The notes under the pieces: model-generated | What the model was told of the DNA's origin: nothing | The model's database searches: none | What the model saw: the letters and a program-made list of their open reading frames with translations, nothing else | Program-made: the position numbers and the translations under genes | NCBI GenBank assembly: GCA_017992485.1 | Contig: JAGOOL010000002.1 | Location: 1 to 23,478, forward strand | Length of the DNA: 23,478 nucleotides | Reading direction: 5' to 3' | DNA from: Minisyncoccota bacterium | Lineage (GTDB): Bacteria > Patescibacteriota > Minisyncoccia > Phycocordibacterales > UBA9973 | In this document: piece after piece, positions 1 to 6,673 of the stretch | How positions within the stretch are numbered: position 1 is the stretch's first letter | How the letters are laid out: each line of letters opens with the position of its first letter

Positions 1-36
1 CTTGATGGGCGCAAAGAATTATCAAGTTTCGTCAAA

Positions 37-375
37 ATGAAAAGGCATGCTTTTATCTACACCAAGCTTAATTATCTCAAAGATAAAGCCATGGGTAAAT
101 TTTCCTGTAGCGACGCAGAAGAGCTGCTGCGTATAGAAAAATTATTTAAGGATAATGATCGTGGGCAATTTCTCCTGCGTCACCCAAAACACAACATTCT
201 CTATGTGAGACTCGATGGTTTTACTAATCCCGTTGCTGTGCCGCCGCCGCTTATTGTTGGTGGAAGATTGTTAAAACCCGGGAATCGAGTATTTTCTACG
301 GCCACATTTGGCAATAGAGCAAGGTCTCCGTTACCGTCTGCCAGCAGATGGACACATTCTTTCGATCGCGCATAG
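37..375 (+). CDS. Hypothetical protein, possibly truncated at its 5' end by the window edge
   Basis: I do not recognise this 112-residue protein. The N-terminal half is charged and probably helical, with many Lys, Glu and Asp. The C-terminal half is rich in Pro, Gly, Arg and Ser, with a PPP run near residue 70, and looks loosely structured. The frame stays open to base 1 with no stop, so the ATG used here is only the first in the window and the true start may lie to the left. No Shine-Dalgarno precedes it. A strong intrinsic terminator follows the TAG stop by about 20 bases, which supports a real transcription unit ending here. No catalytic motif, signal peptide or TM segment is visible. Confidence 0.5.
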   Translation: MKRHAFIYTKLNYLKDKAMGKFSCSDAEELLRIEKLFKDNDRGQFLLRHPKHNILYVRLDGFTNPVAVPPPLIVGGRLLKPGNRVFSTATFGNRARSPLPSASRWTHSFDRA

Positions 376-396
376 GTAGAGTATGTAATGAAATAG

Positions 397-425
397 AGCA
401 GCCGAAATTTCCGGCTGCTTTTTTA
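397..425 (+). terminator. Rho-independent terminator
   Basis: An 8-bp perfect stem (397-404 with 412-419, AGCAGCCG/CGGCTGCT) closes a 7-base loop and is followed directly by a T-rich run (TTTTTTATTTT). It ends the transcription unit of the gene stopping at 375. Confidence 0.9.
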
Positions 426-481
426 TTTTACATGAGGCTACTCTGGTATCAGCAAGGCATCCTTAACAGGGCGGGTCGCAT

Positions 482-508
482 TTGCTATAGTTGCCGAAAC
501 TCTATAAT
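482..508 (+). promoter_or_regulatory. Promoter for the HEAT-like gene
   Basis: A perfect TATAAT at 503-508 has TTGCTA at 482-487 upstream with a short 15-base spacer. Transcription should start near 515, giving a leader of about 16 bases with no Shine-Dalgarno. Confidence 0.6.
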
Positions 509-530
509 TAAAACTTAAAACCGAAAAATC

Positions 531-1415
531 ATGGTAAGAAATCTCAAAGTAGTTTTCGAGAACATGGTTTTCTCGAAGCCGGACGAAATCGTCCCTTCCG
601 ATCTGTATCTCTATGATCCAGATGAAACACGTGCACGAAACGCACGCATAAAAACACTACAGAATGGTCCAGCCGAGCTAGAATTTGCACGAGAGATAAT
701 CATCAACGAATACTATCCTGACTGGACTGAGTATTGGGCAGAAAGGGAAGAGGAATTTGATGAGTTTGGCGAACCCATTACGCCCATGAATCAATTCTGT
801 ATAGAAGGAGGGCGTCGTGTTCTCATAACGTTGATTGAAGACAACCATTACGAAAAAGCTATTCCGGAACTAAGGAAAATTGCTCTGAGTGATCCGTCCT
901 CGCGTCTGCGTCGCATGGCAATATATGCGACTCGTTATATGAAGCGAGATCGTGCAGACAAAATGGTAAATGAAGTATTCAAGTACCAAACTGATCCAGG
1001 TGTTGTCATGGATATTGCAATGTACATTGCGCTCTATTCATATGGAGAGATATATGTTCGTACGCTACGAGAAAAGTTCGAGGAATTCTACTATGATTAT
1101 GAGGAAAATTGGCTAACGTTGAAATGGTTTCATACTGTTCCTCAGGCGATTGTTCAAACGTGCTCAAGAATTCATACGCTCGAGTCTCTAGCATTGCTCG
1201 AAGATGCTTTCAGGCATCCATATGTTCATATCGAAAATAATGCTCGCATCAGTCTGTATCAATGGACGGAAGGTGTTATGAGGTCGAAAAGGCAAGATCC
1301 CAAACTTACGAAAAAAGCCATCGAGATTATTAAGAAGTACGATCTCGGCGGCACCGGATATCAGCGTCGTTCAATCTTTACGAAACAAACTCCAACTGCT
1401 TACTATGGTTATTAG
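531..1415 (+). CDS. HEAT-repeat-like alpha-helical protein of unknown function
   Basis: A 294-residue protein with no signal peptide or TM segment. The middle and C-terminal parts are a series of amphipathic helices in the helix-turn-helix pattern of HEAT repeats. The clearest unit is near residues 108-135, with PELRKIAL, then DPSSRLRRMAIYATRYM. Similar paired helices follow, including one around DPGVVMDIAMYIALYSYG. The N-terminal third holds an acidic, aromatic stretch (YYPDWTEYWAEREEEFDEFGEP). HEAT-like folds usually act as protein-binding scaffolds, but I cannot name a partner. It has its own TATAAT promoter and lies 34 bases upstream of the helicase gene, which has its own -10 box, so co-transcription is possible but not required. 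The fold call is inference; that it is a real gene is well supported. Confidence 0.75.
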   Translation: MVRNLKVVFENMVFSKPDEIVPSDLYLYDPDETRARNARIKTLQNGPAELEFAREIIINEYYPDWTEYWAEREEEFDEFGEPITPMNQFCIEGGRRVLITLIEDNHYEKAIPELRKIALSDPSSRLRRMAIYATRYMKRDRADKMVNEVFKYQTDPGVVMDIAMYIALYSYGEIYVRTLREKFEEFYYDYEENWLTLKWFHTVPQAIVQTCSRIHTLESLALLEDAFRHPYVHIENNARISLYQWTEGVMRSKRQDPKLTKKAIEIIKKYDLGGTGYQRRSIFTKQTPTAYYGY

Positions 1416-1433
1416 TAAGCAGTTTTTTTTATT

Positions 1434-1442
1434 TGCTATAAT
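1434..1442 (+). promoter_or_regulatory. Extended -10 promoter of the helicase gene
   Basis: TGC-TATAAT, with TATAAT at 1437-1442, ends 7 bases before the ATG at 1450. The expected transcription start coincides with the start codon, so the mRNA should be leaderless. No convincing -35 is visible. Confidence 0.65.
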
Positions 1443-1449
1443 CAGCTCT

Positions 1450-3195
1450 ATGACTCAAGCTCAGGCATTATCTATTATGAAAACAGGGGTAAATGTCTAC
1501 CTGACGGGAAGCGCTGGTTCGGGCAAAACCTACTTGCTCAATCAGTACATCGACTATCTCAAAAAGCACAGCATTGCTGTGGCTGTTACGGCGTCGACGG
1601 GTATTGCCGCGACGCACATGCGCGGCATGACGATTCACGGCTGGGCGGGAATTGGTATCAAAGAAAAAATGACCGACTACGATCTCGAAGCTTTGACCGA
1701 GAAGCCGTACTTGTGGACGAGATTTTCTGGCGCGCGTGTTTTGATCATTGATGAAATCTCAATGCTCCATGCGCACAGACTTGATATGGTTGATCAGGTT
1801 TGCCGAAGGTTTAAGGGTAAAGATATTGCATTCGGGGGACTCCAAGTTATTTTGGCGGGAGATCTTTTTCAGTTGCCGCCGGTAAATAAAACGAAGGATA
1901 GTAATCCGGAGGCAAAACCCAAAGACATGGTGATCTACAGCAATGCTTGGCAAGCGATGTCGCCGGCGATTTGCTACATCACCGAACAGCACCGACAGGA
2001 AGACGATCAGTTCTTGGCAATCTTAAATGCGATCAGAGACAATAAGATCGATGAGTCGCACCATGAATTGCTCTCAACGAGGTTTGTCGGAAATGATAGT
2101 AGTTCGGGCGATGAGGCAAGTGTCGATCTCGGAGATACCTCTGGTAAAAGTTCAGTGCTGACAAAACTCTATACGCATAACCGTAATGTCGACGCTGAAA
2201 ATAATCTAAATCTCGCGGCGATCGAAGGCGATTCAAAAACCTACCGAATGATGAGTTCAGGTAGTGATGTCATTGTCGAGATTTTGAAAAAAAGTTGTTT
2301 AGCGCAAGAAGAATTGCAGCTCAAGAAAGGTGCTGAGGTAATGTTCATCAAAAACAATCAGGAGCTTGGTTACGTAAATGGAACACGCGGCATCATTTCG
2401 GATTTTGCGGCAGATGGTTTGCCGATCGTCACGACGACCAACGGCAAGAAGATTCAGGTCCAGTACGAAACGTGGGCAATCGAAGAAAATGGCAAAATAA
2501 AAGCACAGCTTACGCAGTTGCCGCTGCGGCTCGCTTGGGCAATTACCATCCACAAAAGTCAGGGCATGAGTTTGGATTCGGCCGAGATCGATCTCGCCAA
2601 TACCTTTGCTTTTGGCATGGGCTATGTGGCATTGTCGCGCGTCCGGACACTGGCCGGCATAAGACTCATCGGATTTAACCCGGACGCGCTTAAAGTCGAT
2701 CCCGAAGTTCTGGCTTTCGACTACAAGCTCCGCGAAGAAAGCGAAGCCAATGAGAACATGTTCAAGAAGCTCAAGAAAGCCGAGCTCGCTAAACTTGAGA
2801 AAGATTTCATCTGGAGAATGGACGGTACGCTACAGGAAAGTAAAATCATTTCCCGAGATGAAAAAACTGGCGTCGAGAAAGCGGTGAAAATCCCGACTGC
2901 TCATTTGACCAAAGAACTGTTCGACAAGGGGATGAGTCTCGAAGACATTGCAGCAGAACGCAATTTTACTGTCGGAACGATCATCAGCCACCTCGAAGAT
3001 TTGGTAAAAGAGTTTCCAGATCTTGATCTGTCTCGCATCAAGCCTGCACAGAAAATAATCACTGCCGTCAAAAAAGAAAACGCCAAACTCAAGCCAGAGC
3101 TGCGCGGCAAACTTTCTCCGCTCAAATTCGCTTTAGAAAGTGCTGGATACAAGATGACGTTTGAAGAGGTGAGAGTGGCGAGGTTGTTTATTTAG
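1450..3195 (+). CDS. PIF1-like superfamily 1 DNA helicase with C-terminal helix-turn-helix
   Basis: A 581-residue ATP-driven helicase of the PIF1/RRM3 group, expected to unwind DNA 5' to 3' in replication or repair. Visible motifs are the Walker A P-loop GSAGSGKT (residues 20-27), the TASTGIAA motif (47-54), Walker B IIDEISML (99-106), the sensor AGDLFQLPPV, TEQHRQED, and a UvrD_C_2-type block with the HKSQGMSLD and YVALSRVR motifs. After about residue 440 comes a Lys/Glu-rich linker and a helix-turn-helix resembling the HTH_40 domain of RecQ-type helicases (LTKELFDKGMSLEDIAAERN). An in-frame ATG at 1405 would add 15 hydrophobic residues overlapping the upstream gene; I prefer 1450 because it places the fold start correctly and lies 7 bases after TATAAT. 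Its TAG stop overlaps the stop of the opposing acetyltransferase gene. Confidence 0.88.
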   Translation: MTQAQALSIMKTGVNVYLTGSAGSGKTYLLNQYIDYLKKHSIAVAVTASTGIAATHMRGMTIHGWAGIGIKEKMTDYDLEALTEKPYLWTRFSGARVLIIDEISMLHAHRLDMVDQVCRRFKGKDIAFGGLQVILAGDLFQLPPVNKTKDSNPEAKPKDMVIYSNAWQAMSPAICYITEQHRQEDDQFLAILNAIRDNKIDESHHELLSTRFVGNDSSSGDEASVDLGDTSGKSSVLTKLYTHNRNVDAENNLNLAAIEGDSKTYRMMSSGSDVIVEILKKSCLAQEELQLKKGAEVMFIKNNQELGYVNGTRGIISDFAADGLPIVTTTNGKKIQVQYETWAIEENGKIKAQLTQLPLRLAWAITIHKSQGMSLDSAEIDLANTFAFGMGYVALSRVRTLAGIRLIGFNPDALKVDPEVLAFDYKLREESEANENMFKKLKKAELAKLEKDFIWRMDGTLQESKIISRDEKTGVEKAVKIPTAHLTKELFDKGMSLEDIAAERNFTVGTIISHLEDLVKEFPDLDLSRIKPAQKIITAVKKENAKLKPELRGKLSPLKFALESAGYKMTFEEVRVARLFI

Positions 3196-3731
3196 GCGAC
3201 CGATCTAATCATTTCTATAAAAGGTAACTTGTCCTTGTAGAGTTGTGTTGGTTTGTCAGTCTTTACAAAACCATACTTAGTATAAAAACTAATAGCACGT
3301 TCGTTAAAAGAAAATACTTCCAGTCTGCATGGCTTACTTTTATCACTCCAAGCCAAAAATGTTTCCATAAGTTTATCTCCAGTGCCGGATCCTTTTACTT
3401 CATCGAGTAAATAAATACCATCAAGTTCGTTGACGTCTTCATTTTTTGATCCGTGTAAGAAACCAACAATACTGCCGTTACTGTTTTTGATGACTCGATA
3501 TAAAATTTTTTCCGGATTAGCCAAGGCTTCAGCAATAGTGTTTTTTCTAAAATCAGTATTGATTAACATGTGTCCGAGCATAGCATCCACTCCTTCGGTA
3601 GTTAGTCCTGATTCAGGTGTTACGTATGTCTCTTTCCATGCCTGTATATGCATCGGAGCCAAAGCATTTTCATCTCCAATGCGAGGTTCGTCTATTGAGA
3701 ATGTCGGTTGTTTTTTGATGGGGTTTTCCAT
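3192..3731 (-). CDS. GNAT family N-acetyltransferase
   Basis: A protein of about 179 residues with the Gcn5-related acetyltransferase fold, transferring acetyl from acetyl-CoA to an amine; the substrate cannot be read from sequence. The acetyl-CoA-binding motif A is visible as LDGIYLLDEVKGSGTGDKLM (LxxIYV followed by G-x-G-x-G), then motif B with LEVFSFNERAISFYTKYGF, the usual N-x-x-A-x-x-F-Y-x-x-x-G-F ending. The N-terminal IGDENALAPMHIQAWKETY matches the early alpha1-alpha2 region of the family. A GTG at 3752 could add 7 residues; the ATG at 3731 fits the family better. The gene is AT-rich like its upstream neighbour and unlike the helicase it converges on; its TAA overlaps the helicase TAG. 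Confidence 0.85.
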   Translation of the reverse strand: MENPIKKQPTFSIDEPRIGDENALAPMHIQAWKETYVTPESGLTTEGVDAMLGHMLINTDFRKNTIAEALANPEKILYRVIKNSNGSIVGFLHGSKNEDVNELDGIYLLDEVKGSGTGDKLMETFLAWSDKSKPCRLEVFSFNERAISFYTKYGFVKTDKPTQLYKDKLPFIEMIRSVA

Positions 3732-3826
3732 ATATCTATAATTGTCTGCCACTATTTAAATTAAAAAATATATTAGATGCTGGCGTATTTGAGCAAGAGC
3801 CGTAGTTGGTCAAGCCTAGTAAGGTT

Positions 3827-3838
3827 ATTGTTAACAAT
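3827..3838. promoter_or_regulatory. 12-bp perfect palindrome, possible operator
   Basis: ATTGTTAACAAT is a perfect dyad in the 118-base gap between the P-loop kinase and the acetyltransferase, about 96 bases upstream of the preferred acetyltransferase start. It looks like a regulator-binding site, but such short AT-rich palindromes also arise by chance. Confidence 0.25.
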
Positions 3839-3870
3839 TTTATCTAAACATCTCGACGGTCTTTGAGCGC

Positions 3871-4398
3871 TTATAAATTCTTTAAAAATTCATCTATCTC
3901 TTTAAATGACGAAAGAATCGTTAATTTATCTTTATAAGGTTCAATAAATTCTATATGAGTCATTTTTCCTTTTTTATAACCCAAACTATACCTCTTATAA
4001 AAAACGTGCTTCATAAGTGCAAGCGTGCGTTTTATCTTTTCATCTTTCCTAGATAATCCGCGTTTAAGCAATATAAACCACTGCGAAAATATATTATTAT
4101 AACGAAGATAAATAATAGTATCAGCAAGTTCCATCCCCGGATTTAGTAACCACGCCGTAGTTCCTTCTACAATCCATGAATCATTTTTGTAAATCTCTGA
4201 GATTTTTTCGAGTGATTCTTTCCTGTCTCGAGGTTTTGAAAATTTAATCTCATAAAAGTAATCATCTGTCGAATAATTTGGGATTTTTAATTTTTCTGAA
4301 ATTTTTGAGGCTAGTGAAGATTTACCACGACCCGCATCGCCGGTGATGATTATTTTATTTGGTTTCATTTCTTTAACATCATATCGTATAACTTGCAT
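3871..4398 (-). CDS. P-loop nucleotide kinase (adenylate kinase / topology-modulation-protein-like)
   Basis: A 175-residue protein with a Walker A P-loop (GDAGRGKSS, residues 20-28) right after a beta strand, followed by the ISEKLKIPNYSTDDYFYE region typical of small nucleoside/nucleotide kinases and FlaR-like topology modulation proteins, where the Asp pair binds substrate. EGTTAWLL and DTIIYLRYNN correspond to the later core strands. The substrate is unknown. The start at 4398 is supported by TATAGA at 4407-4412, 8 bases upstream; the internal ATG at 4368 (residue 11) would give a more typical N-terminus and cannot be excluded. Base composition is very AT-rich: bases 3901-3960 are 22% G+C and 4261-4320 are 28% by hand count, against 55% for 2581-2640 in the helicase. 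This suggests recent transfer together with the acetyltransferase. Confidence 0.78.
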   Translation of the reverse strand: MQVIRYDVKEMKPNKIIITGDAGRGKSSLASKISEKLKIPNYSTDDYFYEIKFSKPRDRKESLEKISEIYKNDSWIVEGTTAWLLNPGMELADTIIYLRYNNIFSQWFILLKRGLSRKDEKIKRTLALMKHVFYKRYSLGYKKGKMTHIEFIEPYKDKLTILSSFKEIDEFLKNL

Positions 4399-4461
4399 TA
4401 TTTTACTCTATACAACCTCACGAAACATAACCTTAACGCATCTTGTTCTAGCTCAAACTTG

Positions 4462-4532
4462 CTGCGGGACCTGGATTCGAACCAAGATAACAACTTTCAG
4501 AGAGTTGCGTCCTACCATTAGACGATCCCGCA
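4462..4532 (-). tRNA. trnQ: tRNA-Gln, anticodon CUG
   Basis: A full cloverleaf folds on the minus strand. The acceptor stem TGCGGGA (4526-4532) pairs with TCCCGCA (4463-4469). The D arm is GTCT/GGAC around AATGGTA. The anticodon stem CAACT/AGTTG carries the loop CTCTGAA with anticodon CTG (4498-4500). The T arm CTTGG/CCAGG has loop TTCGAAT. The U1-A72 pair and discriminator G73 are typical identity elements of tRNA-Gln. The 3' CCA is not encoded (GCAAG follows), so a CCA-adding enzyme is needed. The variable loop is a short 4 bases. It is a lone tRNA; its 3' end faces the AT-rich kinase/acetyltransferase pair. Confidence 0.95.
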
Positions 4533-4608
4533 ATATGCGAACTATTGCTAATTTGCCCACATAGAGTACCAGAATTTCAGCTTTTTTCAAGGCGTGGGAT
4601 AAACAGTA

Positions 4609-4614
4609 TATAAT
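4609..4614 (+). promoter_or_regulatory. -10 box of the metallopeptidase gene (leaderless)
   Basis: A perfect TATAAT ends 6 bases before the ATG at 4621, so the predicted transcription start falls on the start codon. A weak TTTCAA lies 18 bases upstream. Confidence 0.6.
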
Positions 4615-4620
4615 TGTGCC

Positions 4621-5154
4621 ATGCTCGACAGCATCCCTTTTGAAATAAAGAAGAGTTCTCGCTCGCGAAGTTTGCGGATCACGGTTCGCACGGACGCGAC
4701 TGTCCTCATTACGCAGCCGACCTTTGTCTCAGACGAGGCCGTTCAAATATTTGTGACTGCAAAACGCAGCTGGATAGAAAAAGCCGTCGCCAAATACAAG
4801 AGTGCCGACATTCTCCAAATCCCCAAAGCCAACAAGCGCGACTTCGACAAATATAAGAGGGAAGCGAAACTGCTCGTTCTTGAGAAGCTCCGTATTTTCA
4901 ACGAATACTATAAAAGTCCATTTGGTACCGTAACGATCAAAAATCAAAAGTCGCGATGGGGAAGTTGCTCTCGCCACAAAAATCTTAACTTCAACTACCG
5001 CATCATTTTTCTGCCGGAACATTTGCAGGATTACTTGGTCGTACATGAACTCTGTCACACAAAAGTGTTCAACCACAGCCGCAACTTCTGGGCACTTGTC
5101 GAAGAGAAAATTCCGCGTGCCACCATTGCGGAGTTTAAGAGGCGAGTAGTTTAA
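4621..5154 (+). CDS. DUF45/YgjP-like zinc metallopeptidase family protein
   Basis: A 177-residue soluble protein of the YgjP/SprT-like (DUF45, WLM-related) metalloprotease group. The zinc site is the HELCH motif (HExxH, residues 142-146) with a third ligand at His152 in FNHSRNFW, the spacing typical of this family. Upstream is the family signature SRWGSCSRHKNLNFNYRIIF (residues 111-130). The N-terminal half is the beta-rich region with an early basic patch (KKSSRSRSLRITV). Related proteins sit next to restriction systems or act on damaged or cross-linked proteins, but the substrate here is unknown. It is transcribed divergently from tRNA-Gln, with TATAAT placed 6 bases before the ATG. The stop is followed at once by a very GC-rich palindrome. 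Confidence 0.87.
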   Translation: MLDSIPFEIKKSSRSRSLRITVRTDATVLITQPTFVSDEAVQIFVTAKRSWIEKAVAKYKSADILQIPKANKRDFDKYKREAKLLVLEKLRIFNEYYKSPFGTVTIKNQKSRWGSCSRHKNLNFNYRIIFLPEHLQDYLVVHELCHTKVFNHSRNFWALVEEKIPRATIAEFKRRVV

Positions 5155-5191
5155 ATTGCGCCGCCGCTTGCGCCGGCGCGCCGCGCGCAAT
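5155..5191. repeat. GC-rich palindromic element
   Basis: A 37-base intergenic segment begins with ATTGCGC (5155-5161) and ends with its inverse GCGCAAT (5185-5191). It contains two nested perfect palindromes, GCGCCGGCGC (5170-5179) and GGCGCGCC (5175-5182). Almost everything inside is G or C, while the flanks are AT-rich. It can form a very stable hairpin but lacks the T-run of a terminator. It occupies the place where the -35 of the PspC gene would be. Confidence 0.6.
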
Positions 5192-5197
5192 GATAAA

Positions 5198-5206
5198 TGA
5201 TATAAT
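5198..5206 (+). promoter_or_regulatory. Extended -10 promoter of the PspC gene (leaderless)
   Basis: TGA-TATAAT, with TATAAT at 5201-5206, ends 6 bases before the ATG at 5213. The -35 position lies inside the GC-rich palindrome, so recognition must depend on the extended -10. Confidence 0.65.
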
Positions 5207-5212
5207 TACTCT

Positions 5213-5539
5213 ATGAGACTGTTATACAAAAGCACAACAAATAGAAAAGTGTCCGGCTTACTCGGTGGCCTAGCTGAATACATGAATATCGATCCGACGA
5301 TTTTGCGAGTGATCTTTATTTTCCTTATGATATTTACGGGTGTTTTCCCGGGCGTTATTGCATATTTGATTGCAGGTGCGATCGTACCGTATCCACCAGG
5401 AACTGAACCAAATCCATCTGCCTACCGAGCGGCACCATCAGAACCAAAAGCAGAATCAAAAACCGAACCATCTACTTCTGAACCAAAGACTGATACGCCA
5501 CCATCAACACCACCATCATCAGACACAAAGCCACTGTAA
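5213..5539 (+). CDS. PspC domain-containing membrane protein
   Basis: A 108-residue protein. Residues 1-61 match the PspC domain: LYKSTTNRKVSGLLGGLAEY, then a DPTILRVIF segment leading into a TM hairpin (IFLMIFTGVFPGVIAYLIAGAIV). The family signature of basic start, GVxxGLAEY and DPTxxRV is fully visible. In other bacteria PspC senses membrane stress; here only the core domain is present. From residue 62 the tail is a disordered Pro/Ser/Thr/Glu/Lys-rich stretch with repeated EPK/EPS/TPP units. It has its own extended -10 promoter, and the AI-2E transporter follows after 16 bases, so the two may be read together. Confidence 0.9.
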   Translation: MRLLYKSTTNRKVSGLLGGLAEYMNIDPTILRVIFIFLMIFTGVFPGVIAYLIAGAIVPYPPGTEPNPSAYRAAPSEPKAESKTEPSTSEPKTDTPPSTPPSSDTKPL

Positions 5540-5540
5540 G

Positions 5541-5549
5541 TGATATAGT
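5541..5549 (+). promoter_or_regulatory. Extended -10 promoter of the AI-2E transporter gene
   Basis: TGA-TATAGT, with TATAGT at 5544-5549, sits just after the PspC gene stop and ends 6 bases before the ATG at 5556, again predicting a leaderless start. Confidence 0.55.
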
Positions 5550-5555
5550 AAACCC

Positions 5556-6575
5556 ATGGAAAAAACCGAACCCAAAAAAGGAAAATTATTCTTCTATATT
5601 TTGCTCGCAGCTGTAGTGATCTTGGCCGCCGCAATTTTTAGACCATTCATGATAGTGCTCGCAATTTCAGCAGCACTCGCTGTTGTCCTCTTTCCTGTGT
5701 ACCTTTGGATTCGACGTCGTTTTGCAAAAAACATTTCTTGGCTGGCGGCGCTCATTACCGTTTTGGCCTTTTTTATTGTGCTTGCTGTCCCGCTCTATTT
5801 CATCGGTGCAAAAGTCGTTTCAGAAGCAGAGTCGCTCTACCATTCGCTTGCTGACGGTGGCTCCGGCCAGCAGTACGTCACTGATCTCGTGAATTGGGTT
5901 CACTCAGTTGTGCCGGGTTCAACCGAATTTCCGATCCGTGAAAAGATCTCTGACATGACGAGTTTCATTACGAATTCATTCGGCACGATCTTCACTGCAA
6001 CCATTCAAACTATTTTCTCTCTACTCCTCATTTTGCTGTCACTCTTCTACTTCCTCAAAGATGGCGAACATTTCCGCCACTACCTCGTACGTTTGTCGCC
6101 ACTCGCCGATCGTTATGACGATAAGATCTTCGACAAGCTTGCTGCTTCGGTCAACGGCGTTATGCGCGGCTACGTTTTGATTGCGCTTGTGCAAGGTGTG
6201 TTGCTCGGTGCCGGACTCTGGATCTTCGGTGTACCAAACCCTGTGCTTTGGGCTGTCTTTGCCGGTATCGCTTCGATGGTTCCGCAAATCGGAACAGGAG
6301 TTGTTTCTGTTCCAGCTATTCTTTTCCTGTTCTTCACTGGTTTGCCTCTCCACGCACTCGGTCTCTTGATCTGGTCGCTTGCACTCGTTGGTACGATCGA
6401 CAACATTTTGCAGCCAGTTGTTGTTGGTAAAAATATTGACCTTCCACCAATCGCAGTTTTGTTCTCGGTGCTCGGCGGTGTCACGTTGTTCGGTATTGCC
6501 GGACTTATCATTGGACCGCTATCACTCAGTCTTTTCCTCACACTCATGTCTATCTATAGGGAAGAGTATGCGTAA
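5556..6575 (+). CDS. AI-2E family transporter (PerM/UPF0118)
   Basis: A 339-residue polytopic membrane protein of the AI-2E exporter family (Pfam AI-2E_transport). After a short Lys-rich N-terminus come two TM helices (about residues 11-50), a third at 59-84, an extracytoplasmic helical region (about 85-150), another TM around FSLLLILLSLFYFLKDG, and the conserved C-terminal bundle from LIALVQGVLLGAG to the end. Family hallmarks are GIASMVPQIG, the DNILQPVVVGKNIDLPP loop and LFGIAGLIIGPL. Members export varied small molecules or act as Na+/H+ antiporters; the substrate is unknown. The length is normal for the family. A weak hairpin followed by T residues near 6584-6606 might end the unit. Confidence 0.92.
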   Translation: MEKTEPKKGKLFFYILLAAVVILAAAIFRPFMIVLAISAALAVVLFPVYLWIRRRFAKNISWLAALITVLAFFIVLAVPLYFIGAKVVSEAESLYHSLADGGSGQQYVTDLVNWVHSVVPGSTEFPIREKISDMTSFITNSFGTIFTATIQTIFSLLLILLSLFYFLKDGEHFRHYLVRLSPLADRYDDKIFDKLAASVNGVMRGYVLIALVQGVLLGAGLWIFGVPNPVLWAVFAGIASMVPQIGTGVVSVPAILFLFFTGLPLHALGLLIWSLALVGTIDNILQPVVVGKNIDLPPIAVLFSVLGGVTLFGIAGLIIGPLSLSLFLTLMSIYREEYA

Positions 6576-6633
6576 TCTATAAAACGGAACGCACTTGTTC
6601 GCTTTTTCTAAACTAGACAAAAACTAAATATTG

Positions 6634-6642
6634 TGCTATTAT
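6634..6642 (+). promoter_or_regulatory. Extended -10 promoter of the unknown 213-residue gene
   Basis: TGC-TATTAT (TATTAT at 6637-6642) lies 31 bases before the ATG at 6674 and abuts a 15-base palindrome. A weaker TAAGAT at 6662-6667 sits 6 bases before the ATG and could be an alternative. Confidence 0.45.
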
Positions 6643-6656
6643 TTTGGTAACCAAAA
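6642..6656. promoter_or_regulatory. 15-bp operator-like palindrome
   Basis: TTTTGGT-A-ACCAAAA is a perfect 7-bp inverted repeat with a 1-base centre. It overlaps the last base of the -10 box and covers the expected transcription start, the position where a repressor would block initiation. Confidence 0.45.
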
Positions 6657-6673
6657 CCAAATAAGATAGCCCC

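Noticed and set aside
1405..1449. Longer helicase start at the ATG at 1405
   Set aside because: It adds 15 mostly hydrophobic residues, overlaps the upstream gene, and the predicted transcript starts at 1450.
3777..3866. A 29-residue + strand open frame coding for a basic, amphipathic peptide in the kinase-acetyltransferase gap
   Set aside because: No promoter or ribosome site at useful spacing, and the region has low complexity. Too short to support without conservation.
4462..4484. tRNA-Gln 3' end as a possible attachment site
   Set aside because: I found no second copy of the tRNA 3' end in the window and no integrase, so I do not call an attachment pair.
6584..6606. Possible terminator after the AI-2E transporter
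   Set aside because: The stem GAAC/GTTC is only 4 bp, too weak to call although T's follow.
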